From Saccharothrix luteola (GTDB lineage: Bacteria > Actinomycetota > Actinomycetes > Mycobacteriales > Pseudonocardiaceae), in the NCBI RefSeq assembly GCF_020859565.1, contig NZ_JAJHUO010000001.1, positions 41,004-105,003 of the forward strand: a DNA stretch of 64,000 nt. Direction: 5' to 3'. The notes under the pieces were generated by a model, which was not told the DNA's origin, made no database searches, and saw only the letters and a list, made by a program, of their open reading frames with translations. Made by a program: the position numbers and the translations under genes. Below are positions 1-8,168 of the stretch, in pieces (position 1 is the stretch's first letter; each line of letters starts with the position of its first letter).

Positions 1-146
1 GCGAGCGAGTAGTGCACCCGCTTGACCATTTCCCGGTAGGTCGGGCTGCCCGCACGTTGTCGCAGTTCACGCAGGTCGGCGGCGAACCTGGATAACGGCT
101 CGTCGTCCCCGGACAGCGGTGATTCCCCTCGTGCCAACGACTCCAC
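1..146 (-). CDS. Helix-turn-helix regulatory protein, N-terminal fragment cut by window edge
   Basis: The minus strand encodes about 48 N-terminal residues that run off the left edge. They include FAADLRELRQRAGSPTYREM followed by VHYS, which matches the opening of actinomycete XRE-type HTH proteins, many of which continue into NB-ARC or TPR regulators. The GTG at 144-146 is the chosen start; it follows a G-rich stretch rather than a clean Shine-Dalgarno sequence, so the start is uncertain. One leucine near residue 18 is a TTA codon, rare in this DNA, which raises the possibility of bldA-type control; that is inference. The effector domain lies outside the window. Confidence 0.7.
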   Translation of the reverse strand, partial: MESLARGESPLSGDDEPLSRFAADLRELRQRAGSPTYREMVKRVHYSL

Positions 147-484
147 CCCCCACCAGCATTCTGCACCAAGCGGCGTGTTCGACGCTTGTTTGTTCACCGC
201 CGCTGTCCGACAGCGAACAAGTCCGCAGGCGCTACAAATGGTCATGCAACGCTTGCCGGTTGCTCCGCCGCTCTTCCCCGTCGACACCCACCGAGGCCGC
301 GGCTCCATGTGCGCCGTGCCGCCGTTCGCGGTGGCTCTCGAACCGCCACCGCCATGGTGCGGGACGGCGCCTTGAGACGCGGGGCAGCCAGATACCAGGC
401 GATCAACGAATAGCAGATCGGGGCCCGACGAGCGGCAGAGCGCAGACGAAATGACGTCACGAAGGCCAAGAGGAGAGGAAAACC
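147..484. other. Intergenic stretch, no gene recognised
   Basis: This 340-base stretch separates the partial HTH gene (minus) from the small secreted protein (plus) and must hold both promoters. Short open frames here have no recognisable protein character. The only clear element is a purine-rich ribosome-binding stretch, gaggagagg, just before 485. Confidence 0.5.
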
Positions 485-763
485 ATGCAAATTCGTCGTG
501 CGGCGACTTACCTGACGACGGCCATTGCCTGCGTGGGGACGACCACTACCAGCGCTGCCGCGTCACCCGCCCGAGCGGAACAGGGAATATCGACCACATC
601 ATCTCCCGCTCAAGCGGGCCCCAAATGGAACCGCAGTGAAGGGACTGACTACACCGACTGCACCGCGGCCCGGAGGTTCATGGCCAATCAAGGGTACCCC
701 ACGGATCCGACCTCAGGATGCTATCGAGAGCCTGGTGTCTACTACTTCTTCTGGTGGGGCTGA
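485..763 (+). CDS. Small secreted protein with one cysteine pair
   Basis: This 92-residue protein starts after a strong purine-rich ribosome-binding site. Residues 1-31 look like a Sec signal peptide: positive IRR, a hydrophobic TTAIACV core, and AAAS/ARAE as possible cleavage points. The mature part has two cysteines (in DCTAARRF and SGCYREPG) flanking NQGYP, and ends in an aromatic tail, YYFFWWG. The next gene encodes a similar Cys / aromatic / QGY / Cys core, so the two are probably paralogues. The signal peptide also resembles that of the protein at 7353-7670 (TTTTSA followed by RAE). Function is unknown; an extracellular peptide or small inhibitor-like protein would fit. Confidence 0.65.
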   Translation: MQIRRAATYLTTAIACVGTTTTSAAASPARAEQGISTTSSPAQAGPKWNRSEGTDYTDCTAARRFMANQGYPTDPTSGCYREPGVYYFFWWG

Positions 764-840
764 ACACGCAGACAAGGACTCGACTCTTACTGATCCTTTT
801 ACATCCTGACGCCGACACCGAACCCCAAGGAGTCTACCCA

Positions 841-1137
841 ATGCGCAAGATTTCACATGCGTTGACGATTGTCTTCTCCCTCACTTTCCTCGCGCTGCTG
901 AGTTCACCCGCGAGCGCAACAAGTACGACCACTGTCAACCCAGCCCCTCTTATTGATCGATGTCACACCACACCGGCGCCCGCTGGATACTTCTCGCACC
1001 AGCAGTTCACCGGCACCAATCCGTGCCAGAAATGCATTGATGTCGGCAGGGGGTTCGAACGACAGGGATACGCAGCACATTGCTACTGGCCATTCTTGGC
1101 GCCGCGTGTCGAACTTTGGCTCCGCAGGCTGGGCTGA
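841..1137 (+). CDS. Small secreted protein, probable paralogue of its upstream neighbour
   Basis: This 98-residue protein starts at an ATG eight bases after a clear AAGGAG. Residues 1-27 form a signal peptide (MRKISHALTIVFSLTFLALL then SSPASA). The mature chain carries NPCQKC, then GRGFERQGYAAHCYW, repeating the Cys / Phe / QGY / Cys pattern of the preceding protein, with two extra cysteines. It lies 77 bases downstream in the same direction and is probably co-transcribed. A GC-rich hairpin follows the stop codon. No enzymatic motif is visible and the function is unknown. Confidence 0.65.
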   Translation: MRKISHALTIVFSLTFLALLSSPASATSTTTVNPAPLIDRCHTTPAPAGYFSHQQFTGTNPCQKCIDVGRGFERQGYAAHCYWPFLAPRVELWLRRLG

Positions 1138-1174
1138 GATCGGACCGACCCGGCGCAGCCCGGAAAGCACCCAC

Positions 1175-1214
1175 CACCCGGCCGGCGCGGTTTCGCCTTC
1201 GTGCTGGCCGGGTG
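1175..1214 (+). terminator. Candidate hairpin terminator after the small secreted proteins
   Basis: A 12-base stem with one mismatch (cacccggccggc at 1175-1186 with gctggccgggtg at 1203-1214) encloses a 16-base loop, 38 bases after the stop codon at 1137. There is no strong T tract, as is common in high-GC actinomycetes. Confidence 0.45.
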
Positions 1215-2316
1215 CACCGAGGAGCCTAGTCGCGTGGACAAGTCCAAAGGCATGTGCAGGGGGTGACCGACCCTGGTGATGTGGATCCTGGAACTGCACC
1301 CGACCAACGTCGAGCCGGCCTCCATCGCCGGAATGCGAGCCCGCACCGCCGAGCAGGCGTTCAAAGCTCCGCGCCGCCGGCATCGTGCTGACCGGCACCC
1401 GAAGAGTCCTCCTGGTCCCCGCATCGACCACCTCGGAACGGCCGCTCGAACAGGCCCGCAACCGACACCGGTCTGACGTCAGGCCGCCAGGTGCGGGACG
1501 ACAACCGGTCAGATCCGGTCGTGGTGGGTCCGGGCGTCCGCGCGGCGACGCTCGGTGGGACGGCGCTCGCTCATGCCGGTGGCCCAGGCCGGTCGGGTCG
1601 TGGCGGGCTCGCGGTCGTGGTCATCCTCCGATCGGGACTTCCTCGCAGCCGCTGACGTCCGGGCCGATGCCCAACATCGTCGAGTCGTCGAGCAAGCACT
1701 GGACGAGGGTTCAGCCCCGTGGGGTTGATCGCGACGACGGTGACGGCGCCGTAGTCCTGGTCGGCGGCTGTGGTCGGTTCCCGGTCGGTACCCGTGCCCG
1801 CCGGGGTGTCGTCGCGCTCCGGCGATGTCGGGATGCGGACGTTGAGGCAGCTACCCGTTGACCGGATCCGCGTTGGTCTTGACGTCGACCTTGAAGGCGG
1901 TCCGCCTGGGGTTGGGGCTGTTGGGCAGGGTGCACACCTCGAACCGCAACTCGGAAGAACGCTGCCGGCCTGAGGTGGCGTACAACAGCACCAGCGGGTT
2001 GAGTTCCTGCGCGGACGTGGCGGCGGCGACGCCGGCACCGAGCCGTCGGCCCAGCGGGAGGAAGGCCCACGTCTCTCCTACGCGAACAGGCCGACTTCGA
2101 GGTGAAGCGCGGCGACCGGCAACTGCGGATCGGGATATGCCGTCTCACGGCCCGGCTCTGGGCGGTGACCGGCTGATGCTCCGAGTGGCGGTCGCCGCAT
2201 AGCTGCAGACCGGGGTCGACGCCAACAAGGCACCATGCCGAGCTGCGGCGGCTGGCCCTTCCAGAACCGTGGCCGCCGCAGCCCCGAGAGCGATCCGGGA
2301 TGGACCGCCGGTCTGA
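1215..2316. other. Long non-coding or decayed stretch with one possible broken frame
   Basis: No intact gene is supported across about 1.1 kb. The best hint of former coding sequence is on the minus strand at about 2110-1700. One frame reads ELNPLVLLYATSGRQRSSEL and later RTAFKVDVKTNADPVNG before a stop near 1868. Shifting one base then gives CLNVRIPTSPERDD and DYGAVTVVAINPTG. The composition is protein-like but I do not recognise a family. It could be a frameshifted pseudogene or chance. Confidence 0.3.
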
Positions 2317-3864
2317 TCACTGTTGTGCGAGCTCGTCCCAGAAGGCCAGGTTGTGTTGCCCAGTCCGGTCGAACGGGCCGATTCGGCCGAGGTCGAGGCC
2401 TTGTACGTGCGGCGTGGTGTCCGCCGGGTCGACACGAGGCCACGTCGGCAGGCCGGGCAGGTTGGGGTTGCCGGTGGTCGCGAAGCGGGCCCAGTAGTCG
2501 GTCATCCGGTCGCCGAGGCGGCGCTGTGCGGCTGTCAGCCGTACGTCGTCGGAGCGCAGGTCGAACAGGTACCGCAGCTCGGAGCCGTGTGAGGCGAGCG
2601 GCTCGACACCGGGCGGGAACTCGGGAATCGCCGGTGCCGTGCGGTCGAGGAACTCGTAGGCGTACACCGGGACCTTGTCCGCGAACTGGCGATCCGCCGC
2701 ACGCTGTGGCCACGTCCAGTCGAGGTCGGTCATGATCGCGGCCACTGCCTGCATCGCGGAACCACCGTGCTCCTCGAGCGGGTACCGCTGTGCGACCGCC
2801 GCGGCGTGCGACCCGAAATGCGCGGTCAACGCGGCCACGTAGTCGTCGGGACCGAGATCGGGGAGCAGCAGCGGCGCGAAGAACGTGCCCTCGTCGCGCG
2901 TGGTGCCCGTCAGCAGCGGCACGTGGTTGAACCGCCCGGCCGGTACCGCCACCGCGGGGTCCTCCGGCAGCACCGTGTTCCCGAAGGCGGGCAGGGGAAA
3001 CGCCTGCGCGGCGAGCAGGTCCGGCACCGGCTTGCCGCGCAGGCACTCGAGTGTCGTGCACCCCAGCTGAGCGGCGATGCTCTGGCCGTGTCCCTGCTGC
3101 CACTCGTGCGGCACGAACAGCGGCACGTCGAGTACCGGTCGCAGGTCCGCGCCGGCGAAGAAGCTCGGCGCACATGCCGTGCTCTGGGCGATCGCCCGCT
3201 GGAACAACCCGGCCGCGCCCGGCGACGCGAGCTGCGCGCACACCGAATGCGCTCCGGCGGACTCCCCGGCCAGGGTGACGTTGTTCGGGTCGCCACCGAA
3301 CTCCGCGATGTTCTGCCGGACCCAGCGCAGCGCCGCCTGTTGGTCCTCGATGCCGAACGCGCCGCCGTTCGCGAGGCCGGGAAAGCCGAGGAAACCCAGG
3401 TTCCCCAGCCGGTAGTTGACGGTCACCACGACCAGGCCGCCTCGCTTGACCAGCCGGGTCGGCAGGTAGTCGCCACCAGCCCCGTTCATGAGCCCGCCAC
3501 CGTGCAGCCAGACCAGCACCGGTGCCTTCCTGGCCGCACGCGGTGCGGTGACGTTGAGGTGAAGGCAATCCTCGCTGACGCTGGCGGGCCGGCCGCCGAC
3601 ACTGGCCTGAGGACACCGACTGCCCGGCCGGGTCGCGTCCAGCGCACCGGACCACGGCACCGGCGGCACGGGCGAGTGCCAGCGCAGGTCACCGACCGGC
3701 GGCGCGGCGTAGGGGATCCCCTCGTAAGAATGGACGTTCGCGTGCGTGGTGCCCCGCACCAGGCCGGCGCTCGTACGCACCACCGCGTTGTCGCTCGCTG
3801 CCGCCGGCGTGGCACCCGACACCAACGCGCCAACGGCGACCATCGCCCCCAGAAGTCGTTTCAC
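2317..3864 (-). CDS. Secreted type-B carboxylesterase/lipase
   Basis: A 515-residue alpha/beta hydrolase of the carboxylesterase type B family, which hydrolyses carboxylic esters. Residues 1-24 are a signal peptide (MKRLLGAMVAVGALVSG, AAA). Hallmarks: EGIPYAAPPVGDLRW near residue 48, SEDCLHLNV, the HGGG oxyanion loop at 121-124, the nucleophile elbow GESAG with Ser202, an acidic residue in TRDEGTFF, and the C-terminal histidine in ASHGSELRYLF. Length is normal for bacterial members. The GTG at 3862-3864 is chosen because it puts KR directly before the hydrophobic core; in-frame TTG/ATG codons at 3903 and 3900 are alternatives, but they overlap an inverted repeat. Substrate unknown; probably secreted. 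Confidence 0.88.
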   Translation of the reverse strand: MKRLLGAMVAVGALVSGATPAAASDNAVVRTSAGLVRGTTHANVHSYEGIPYAAPPVGDLRWHSPVPPVPWSGALDATRPGSRCPQASVGGRPASVSEDCLHLNVTAPRAARKAPVLVWLHGGGLMNGAGGDYLPTRLVKRGGLVVVTVNYRLGNLGFLGFPGLANGGAFGIEDQQAALRWVRQNIAEFGGDPNNVTLAGESAGAHSVCAQLASPGAAGLFQRAIAQSTACAPSFFAGADLRPVLDVPLFVPHEWQQGHGQSIAAQLGCTTLECLRGKPVPDLLAAQAFPLPAFGNTVLPEDPAVAVPAGRFNHVPLLTGTTRDEGTFFAPLLLPDLGPDDYVAALTAHFGSHAAAVAQRYPLEEHGGSAMQAVAAIMTDLDWTWPQRAADRQFADKVPVYAYEFLDRTAPAIPEFPPGVEPLASHGSELRYLFDLRSDDVRLTAAQRRLGDRMTDYWARFATTGNPNLPGLPTWPRVDPADTTPHVQGLDLGRIGPFDRTGQHNLAFWDELAQQ

Positions 3865-3897
3865 GATCCAGACAGTGGCAGGCCGGCTCACCGGACA

Positions 3898-3917
3898 CAT
3901 CAACCAATCGATTGATG
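3898..3917. promoter_or_regulatory. Inverted repeat upstream of the carboxylesterase, candidate operator
   Basis: The 20-base element catcaa-N8-ttgatg contains a second perfect palindrome, caatcgattg, at 3905-3914. It lies 34-53 bases before the preferred GTG start of the esterase, where a repressor would be expected to bind. It could also be chance in this AT-richer spot. Confidence 0.35.
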
Positions 3918-3999
3918 ATCAAAGTCCGACCGGTTCACTGCGGGCGACAGGCGGGCCGCGCGGACCGTGTGCCGCTCGAAAGTCATCGCTGCACGTCAC

Positions 4000-4295
4000 A
4001 AGATCCCTTCCGTACTCGCTGACGAGGTCGAAGGGGTTGTCCGACTCCCGCGCGGCGGCGAGTACAGCCTCGGACTGCAGATGCGACAAGCCCAGCACGG
4101 GTGACTCGTTGGACACGTGGGGCGGCGGACGTACTCGGCGGGCGAGTGCTCCAGTACCCGGCCGATGACACAGATGCGGGACAAGCCGGCGACCACGGCC
4201 ATCCGCCGCGACACGGTGGAGGGCTTGAACCGGGGGACCTCCTGCATCCACCGCGCATACAGCTCCACTTGCGCCCGCCCGACCGACAGCGGCAC
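4000..4295 (-). pseudogene. Tyrosine recombinase/phage integrase remnant, frameshifted
   Basis: The minus strand reads VELYARWMQEVPRFKPSTVS, RRMAVVAGLSRICVIG and VLEHSPAEYVRRPT in one frame. From about 4125 it continues in a second frame as ESPVLGLSHLQSEAVLAAAR then ESDNPFDLVSEYG. This is the core-binding region and the start of the catalytic domain of actinomycete XerC-like integrases. The frameshift breaks it. The N-terminus is missing because the frame runs into the 3' end of the STAND gene, and the catalytic R-H-R-Y part is absent. It cannot be functional and marks a past integration or deletion junction. Confidence 0.75.
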
Positions 4296-4298
4296 CAG

Positions 4299-6701
4299 CT
4301 ACAGCCCCGAGCTGAACCGGGACCACTGGTGGCGGGCCTCGGTGGCCTCGTTCGGTCTGCCCGCCCGGTCCAGGGCGATGGCGAGGTTGTTCAGCGTGGC
4401 GCGTCGGTTGGTCCGGCCGAGGCGGTGCGACGACTGGTCGAAGGTGTCCAACGCGGCGCGGAACGCCTCGATCGCTTCCTCGTGGCGACCGAGGCCGGTG
4501 AGCACGGTGCCCAGGCTGTTGCGGGCCAGGCCTGATCGCAGCAGGTCGCCGGTGTCGTAGAACAGCTCCGCCGCCTCACCCAGGTCGGCGAGGGCCTCGT
4601 CGGACCGGCCCGCGCTCCGCATCAGGAACGCGCGGTCGGTCAGCGCCATGGCCAGCCCGTCGAAGCGGTCCGCGTGCCGCATGGCCGAGACGGCGTCGTC
4701 GAAGGCATCGACGGCCTCCGTCAGTCGGCCCTGACGTGCCAGGGACTGCGCCCGGTAGTGGAGGGCTGCAGCCCGTAACCCCGGGTCGGAGTTCACGGCC
4801 TCCACCTCGAGCATCTGACGGGCCAGTACCTCGTTGGCCCGTTCGGGCGATCGTTCGCCGGTCAGGCCGAAGGTCAGCTCTTCGCCCGCACGCTGCGCGG
4901 CCTTCGGGTCGGCGGACTCCCGGGCGGCGGCCATCGCCTCGGTGTAGGTCTTGAACGCGGTGTCGAACTTCCGCATCGTGTCCAGCAGCGTTCCCTCGTC
5001 GGTGCCGACCTGGCTCGCTTTCGCTGAGCTGTCCGCGTCCTCGAAGAGCACCACGGCGCTCCGGTGCATGGCGTCCGTCGCCTCGTCGAAACGCCGGGCG
5101 GCGGCGAAGGCGAACGAGAGGGTCGACCATGCATCCGACTCCTCTTTCGGCCGGTTCGCCGCGTGCAGCACCGCGACTGCGTCCCGCGCGGTCTCGATGG
5201 ACTGATCCACCGCGTGGATCTCGCGCAACGCGTTGGCCAGGCTGGTCAAGGCCCGGCCTTCGCCGAGTCGGTCACCGGACCGCCGGGCGGCCGTCACCGC
5301 CGCGTCGGCGACGGAGATCCACTCCGGATACCGATGCCGCGAGCCCAGGTAGTCGTCCACCGCCAGGACCAGGGCGACCACCACCTCTGGACGGTCGTCG
5401 GCGGCGTGGACGGCGGCCGTCAGGTTGGGGCGTTCGGCGTCCAGCCACGACATGGCGCCCTCCCGGCTCGCGAACGGGCCGGCCTCGTGGTCACCCGACA
5501 ACGCGCGAGCGGCAGCCTGCGTCGTGGTGAGGTAGTGGCCCAACAGCCGGTCCAGCGCCGCGCCGCGGTCGTCGGCCTCGGCGTTGCGCTCGCCCTGCTC
5601 CACGGCGTAGATGCGGACCAGGTCGTGCATGCGCCACCGACCGGAGGCGGTGCCGTGCTCGATCAGGTGGGCCCGGGCCAGCTCCGTCGCGATCCGCCGG
5701 GCGGTGCGCTCGTCGACGTCGGCGAGCCGGGCGGCCGCGGGGGTGGAGAGCTCCGGACCGGGGTTGACCGCCAGCAACCGGAACACCCGGGCGTGCCGGG
5801 CGTCGAGGCGGTCGTAGGAGAGGTCGAAAGCGGCGCGCACCGCGCGGTCCTCGTAGCTCAGCTCGTCCAGCCGGGCGCGCTCGTCCTCCAGCGCGACGGC
5901 CATCTCGGCGAGCGACCAGGTCCGGTCGTCGGCAAGCAGCGCGGCCGCGATCCGCAGCGCCAGGGGCAGGTGGCCGCACAGGTGCGCCACGGTCGCGGCG
6001 TCCCGGGAGTGGTCGTCCACCCGCCGGTCGCCCTGCCCACCCACCAGGCGCAGGACGTCGCGCAGCACGTCCACGGATGCCTCGGGGGTCAGCACGTCGA
6101 GATCGACCAGCCGCGCGTCCAAGCCGCCCATCCGACGGCGGGAGGTCACCAGTGCGCGGGTGTACCCGTCCGTGGGCAGCAGTGGTCGCACGTGCGCCGC
6201 GTCCGCGGCGTTGTCCAGGACGACGAGCAGGCGCTTGTCCTGCGTGGCGTATGCGGCCAGCACCGAGGTGTACAGCCGGACTCGGTCCTGCAAGTCCGGC
6301 GGGATGCTCGCCGGAGGTACGGCCAGCGAGCGCAAGAATCCCTCCAGTACCTGCCCCGGTTCCAGGCGGCGGGTCGGGTCCTGCCCGGACAGGTCCGCGA
6401 ACAGCACCCCGCCCGGGAACCAGTCCGGGTTGCCGAGCGCCGCGTGGGCCACCTGCTTGACCAGTTCGGACTTGCCCACGCCCGCCAGCCCTGACACGGC
6501 TTGCACCAGCACCCCCTCGGTTGCGGGGTCCAAGGCCGCCAGCACGTCTCGCAGCACGTCGTCCCGCCCCGCGAAGGCCACCGACCGGTCGGGCAGCCCG
6601 CCCAGCGCCGGCGTGATCTCCTGCGGGGACTCGATGACGATGTCCCGCCCCTGGATGACCGCGTTGAAGAACTGCCCGCCACTGATCTCGTTGTGCTGCA
6701 C
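4299..6701 (-). CDS. STAND NTPase (NB-ARC) with C-terminal TPR repeats
   Basis: An 800-residue NLR-like regulator. Residues 1-23 carry ISGGQFFNAVIQGRDIVI, a short motif also seen at the N-terminus of other actinomycete NB-ARC proteins. The NB-ARC core follows: GRDDVL near 46, Walker A GLAGVGKS at 71-78, Walker B LLVVLDN at 158-164, a TSR sensor near 185, GHLPLAL at 243-249, and MHD at 358-360 in WRMHDLVRIYAV. From about 430 to the end there are TPR-like helices (for example TSLANALREI, ALHYRAQSLARQGRLTEAVD, LGTVLTGLGRHEEAIEAFRA). Family knowledge: ATP-driven switches whose repeats sense a signal. The effector is either the short N-terminal motif or a partner protein. ATG start; no clear operon partner. 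Confidence 0.85.
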   Translation of the reverse strand: MQHNEISGGQFFNAVIQGRDIVIESPQEITPALGGLPDRSVAFAGRDDVLRDVLAALDPATEGVLVQAVSGLAGVGKSELVKQVAHAALGNPDWFPGGVLFADLSGQDPTRRLEPGQVLEGFLRSLAVPPASIPPDLQDRVRLYTSVLAAYATQDKRLLVVLDNAADAAHVRPLLPTDGYTRALVTSRRRMGGLDARLVDLDVLTPEASVDVLRDVLRLVGGQGDRRVDDHSRDAATVAHLCGHLPLALRIAAALLADDRTWSLAEMAVALEDERARLDELSYEDRAVRAAFDLSYDRLDARHARVFRLLAVNPGPELSTPAAARLADVDERTARRIATELARAHLIEHGTASGRWRMHDLVRIYAVEQGERNAEADDRGAALDRLLGHYLTTTQAAARALSGDHEAGPFASREGAMSWLDAERPNLTAAVHAADDRPEVVVALVLAVDDYLGSRHRYPEWISVADAAVTAARRSGDRLGEGRALTSLANALREIHAVDQSIETARDAVAVLHAANRPKEESDAWSTLSFAFAAARRFDEATDAMHRSAVVLFEDADSSAKASQVGTDEGTLLDTMRKFDTAFKTYTEAMAAARESADPKAAQRAGEELTFGLTGERSPERANEVLARQMLEVEAVNSDPGLRAAALHYRAQSLARQGRLTEAVDAFDDAVSAMRHADRFDGLAMALTDRAFLMRSAGRSDEALADLGEAAELFYDTGDLLRSGLARNSLGTVLTGLGRHEEAIEAFRAALDTFDQSSHRLGRTNRRATLNNLAIALDRAGRPNEATEARHQWSRFSSGL

Positions 6702-7164
6702 GTCCCCATGCTCTCGCGGCAGCCAAGGGCTACCCGGGCGCCACGCCCGTCATCCGCCATCGTCGAGGCGGCGGGCGATGGCGTTGGCGTGGCACTCTCA
6801 GCAGCCAGGCTGGACGTCGAACCTACGAGCTCTTAACAGAATGATCTTGGTTGTGCTTGATCTTCTCGGATGTGGTGTGGCCCGGCGTCGGCTGCCTGCG
6901 TCGTGGTCAGCAAGCAGGAGACAGCCACCGGCCGGAGGAAGGAACGACAGCAGGCGTTCTTCGACAGGCTGCGAGCGGTCTGCAAGAACGGCAATGGCTT
7001 TCCCGCACGGGCATGGGACGAACTCGCCGACCTGGCACCACGGGACAACGGCCACCTGGTGCTCCTCGGACGGTGTGCCGCTCGCGCTCTCAATAACGCG
7101 CAGGTCATCGGCGTGGAATACGGTGTCGCACGTCTGGCCGTACTTGCCGTCGCGCGGAGCAGGC
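6702..7164. other. Intergenic or decayed stretch
   Basis: Upstream of the STAND gene, no intact gene is supported. A plus-strand frame at about 6900-7095 reads SKQETATGRRKERQQAFFDR, LRAVCKNGNGFPARAWDELA and HLVLLGRCAARAL. It looks protein-like and runs toward the transposase fragment below, so it may be another decayed gene, but I cannot name it. The STAND promoter presumably lies near 6702-6850. Confidence 0.35.
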
Positions 7165-7345
7165 AGCGCCCAGACGATCTGCGCTTGGAACCGCCAAGAG
7201 CTGATCGACAGCGGACAGGTGCCCGGGACGACCAGCGCTGACAACGCCGAGCTGGTAGCCGCGCGTCGACGGATCGCCGAGACTCGAGGCCGAGGTCGCC
7301 GAGCACCGCCGCGCCGCAGTGCTTGAGTGCCGGCGACGTCGTGCC
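7165..7345 (+). pseudogene. IS3-family OrfA transposase fragment, frameshifted
   Basis: The plus strand reads SAQTICAWNRQELIDSGQVP, GTTSADNAELVAARRRIAE. After a one-base shift near 7276 it continues LEAEVAEHRRAAVLECR. This is the HTH-to-leucine-zipper region of IS3-type OrfA proteins (typical pattern: WRRQ, LIDRG, PG-LTSA, ELVAARRRIRELE). Only about 55 residues remain, with no OrfB and no recognisable terminal repeats. It is a dead insertion-sequence remnant. Confidence 0.6.
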
Positions 7346-7352
7346 TGGTGGA

Positions 7353-7670
7353 TCACACGAATCGGAAGGACTTGAACAGGAACGTGATCGAGCTGCCTGG
7401 GGGCACCGGGTTGGCCAGCACGGCGCAACTGGTGTCGGTGTAGAGGACGACCGTGGCGTTGGTCGCGTTGTAGACGCTGGTGCCCAATGTGGACACGAGG
7501 TGGCAGTCGCCGATTTCGGGGTCCTCGATCATCTGGCTGCCGCCCACGAGGTCCACGTAGTAGAACGTGCCCTCCGCTCTGCTCAACGAGGCGGAGGCCG
7601 ATGTGGTCGTCGTTGCGAAAGCGGCGAGGCTGAGTGCCATGGCCGCTGCCGCCCGGTGTGCGCTTCGCAT
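7353..7670 (-). CDS. Small secreted protein with one cysteine pair
   Basis: A 105-residue protein starting at an ATG nine bases after AAAGG. Residues 1-30 are a signal peptide with ATTTTSASASLSRAE at its end, closely resembling the TTTTSAAASPARAEQG of the protein at 485-763. The mature region has two cysteines (IGDCHL and TSCAVL), is rich in aliphatic, Thr and Val residues, and looks beta-stranded. No catalytic motif is visible. It is probably a secreted small beta-sandwich protein of unknown function, sharing at least its export region with the proteins near the left end. Confidence 0.6.
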   Translation of the reverse strand: MRSAHRAAAAMALSLAAFATTTTSASASLSRAEGTFYYVDLVGGSQMIEDPEIGDCHLVSTLGTSVYNATNATVVLYTDTSCAVLANPVPPGSSITFLFKSFRFV

Positions 7671-8168
7671 GCCGTTTGCCTTTCAGTCGGGTGTCTCGTC
7701 GGGGCGAGTTCGGGTGTACGACGTCGTGCGCGTCCGGTGGCGCGGATGTTGTCGACCACGGGTGCGACCACCTCGTCGAGACGGTGTCGGTGCAGCGTGG
7801 CCGCATCCGCCATTCAGGCCGGCCTTACCGGGGGAAGTCCACCGGGTTCGCGCTGTAGGGCAGCCTGCACCTCCCGGGTAATCGTCACAAGAGAAAGAGG
7901 CCGAGTTTGCCAAACCGTGATGACCGGAAAAGATCATAAGCGCACAGTGACCGATGCGGCCTTCATCACTCGGTCAGGGTAAATCATGACCCGATATTTA
8001 CGGGAAGTCGCCGGCGAGGGCGACCGTACGTGGGCATGTCGCAGGGAACGAGGATCGACGTGCGGCACACGAGTGGTTGCTACGGCCCGAACTTGCGCTG
8101 GCGAGAAGCGAAGCAGACGATCGGGAAATGGAAAACGGGGTCGCCGCAGGGCTGCGACGGAGAGCGCG
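7671..8168. other. Divergent intergenic region
   Basis: About 500 bases separate the minus-strand secreted protein from the plus-strand SAH-hydrolase-like gene. The stretch 7890-7980 is comparatively AT-rich and is the likely promoter area for the plus-strand gene. No reading frame here looks like a protein. Confidence 0.45.
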
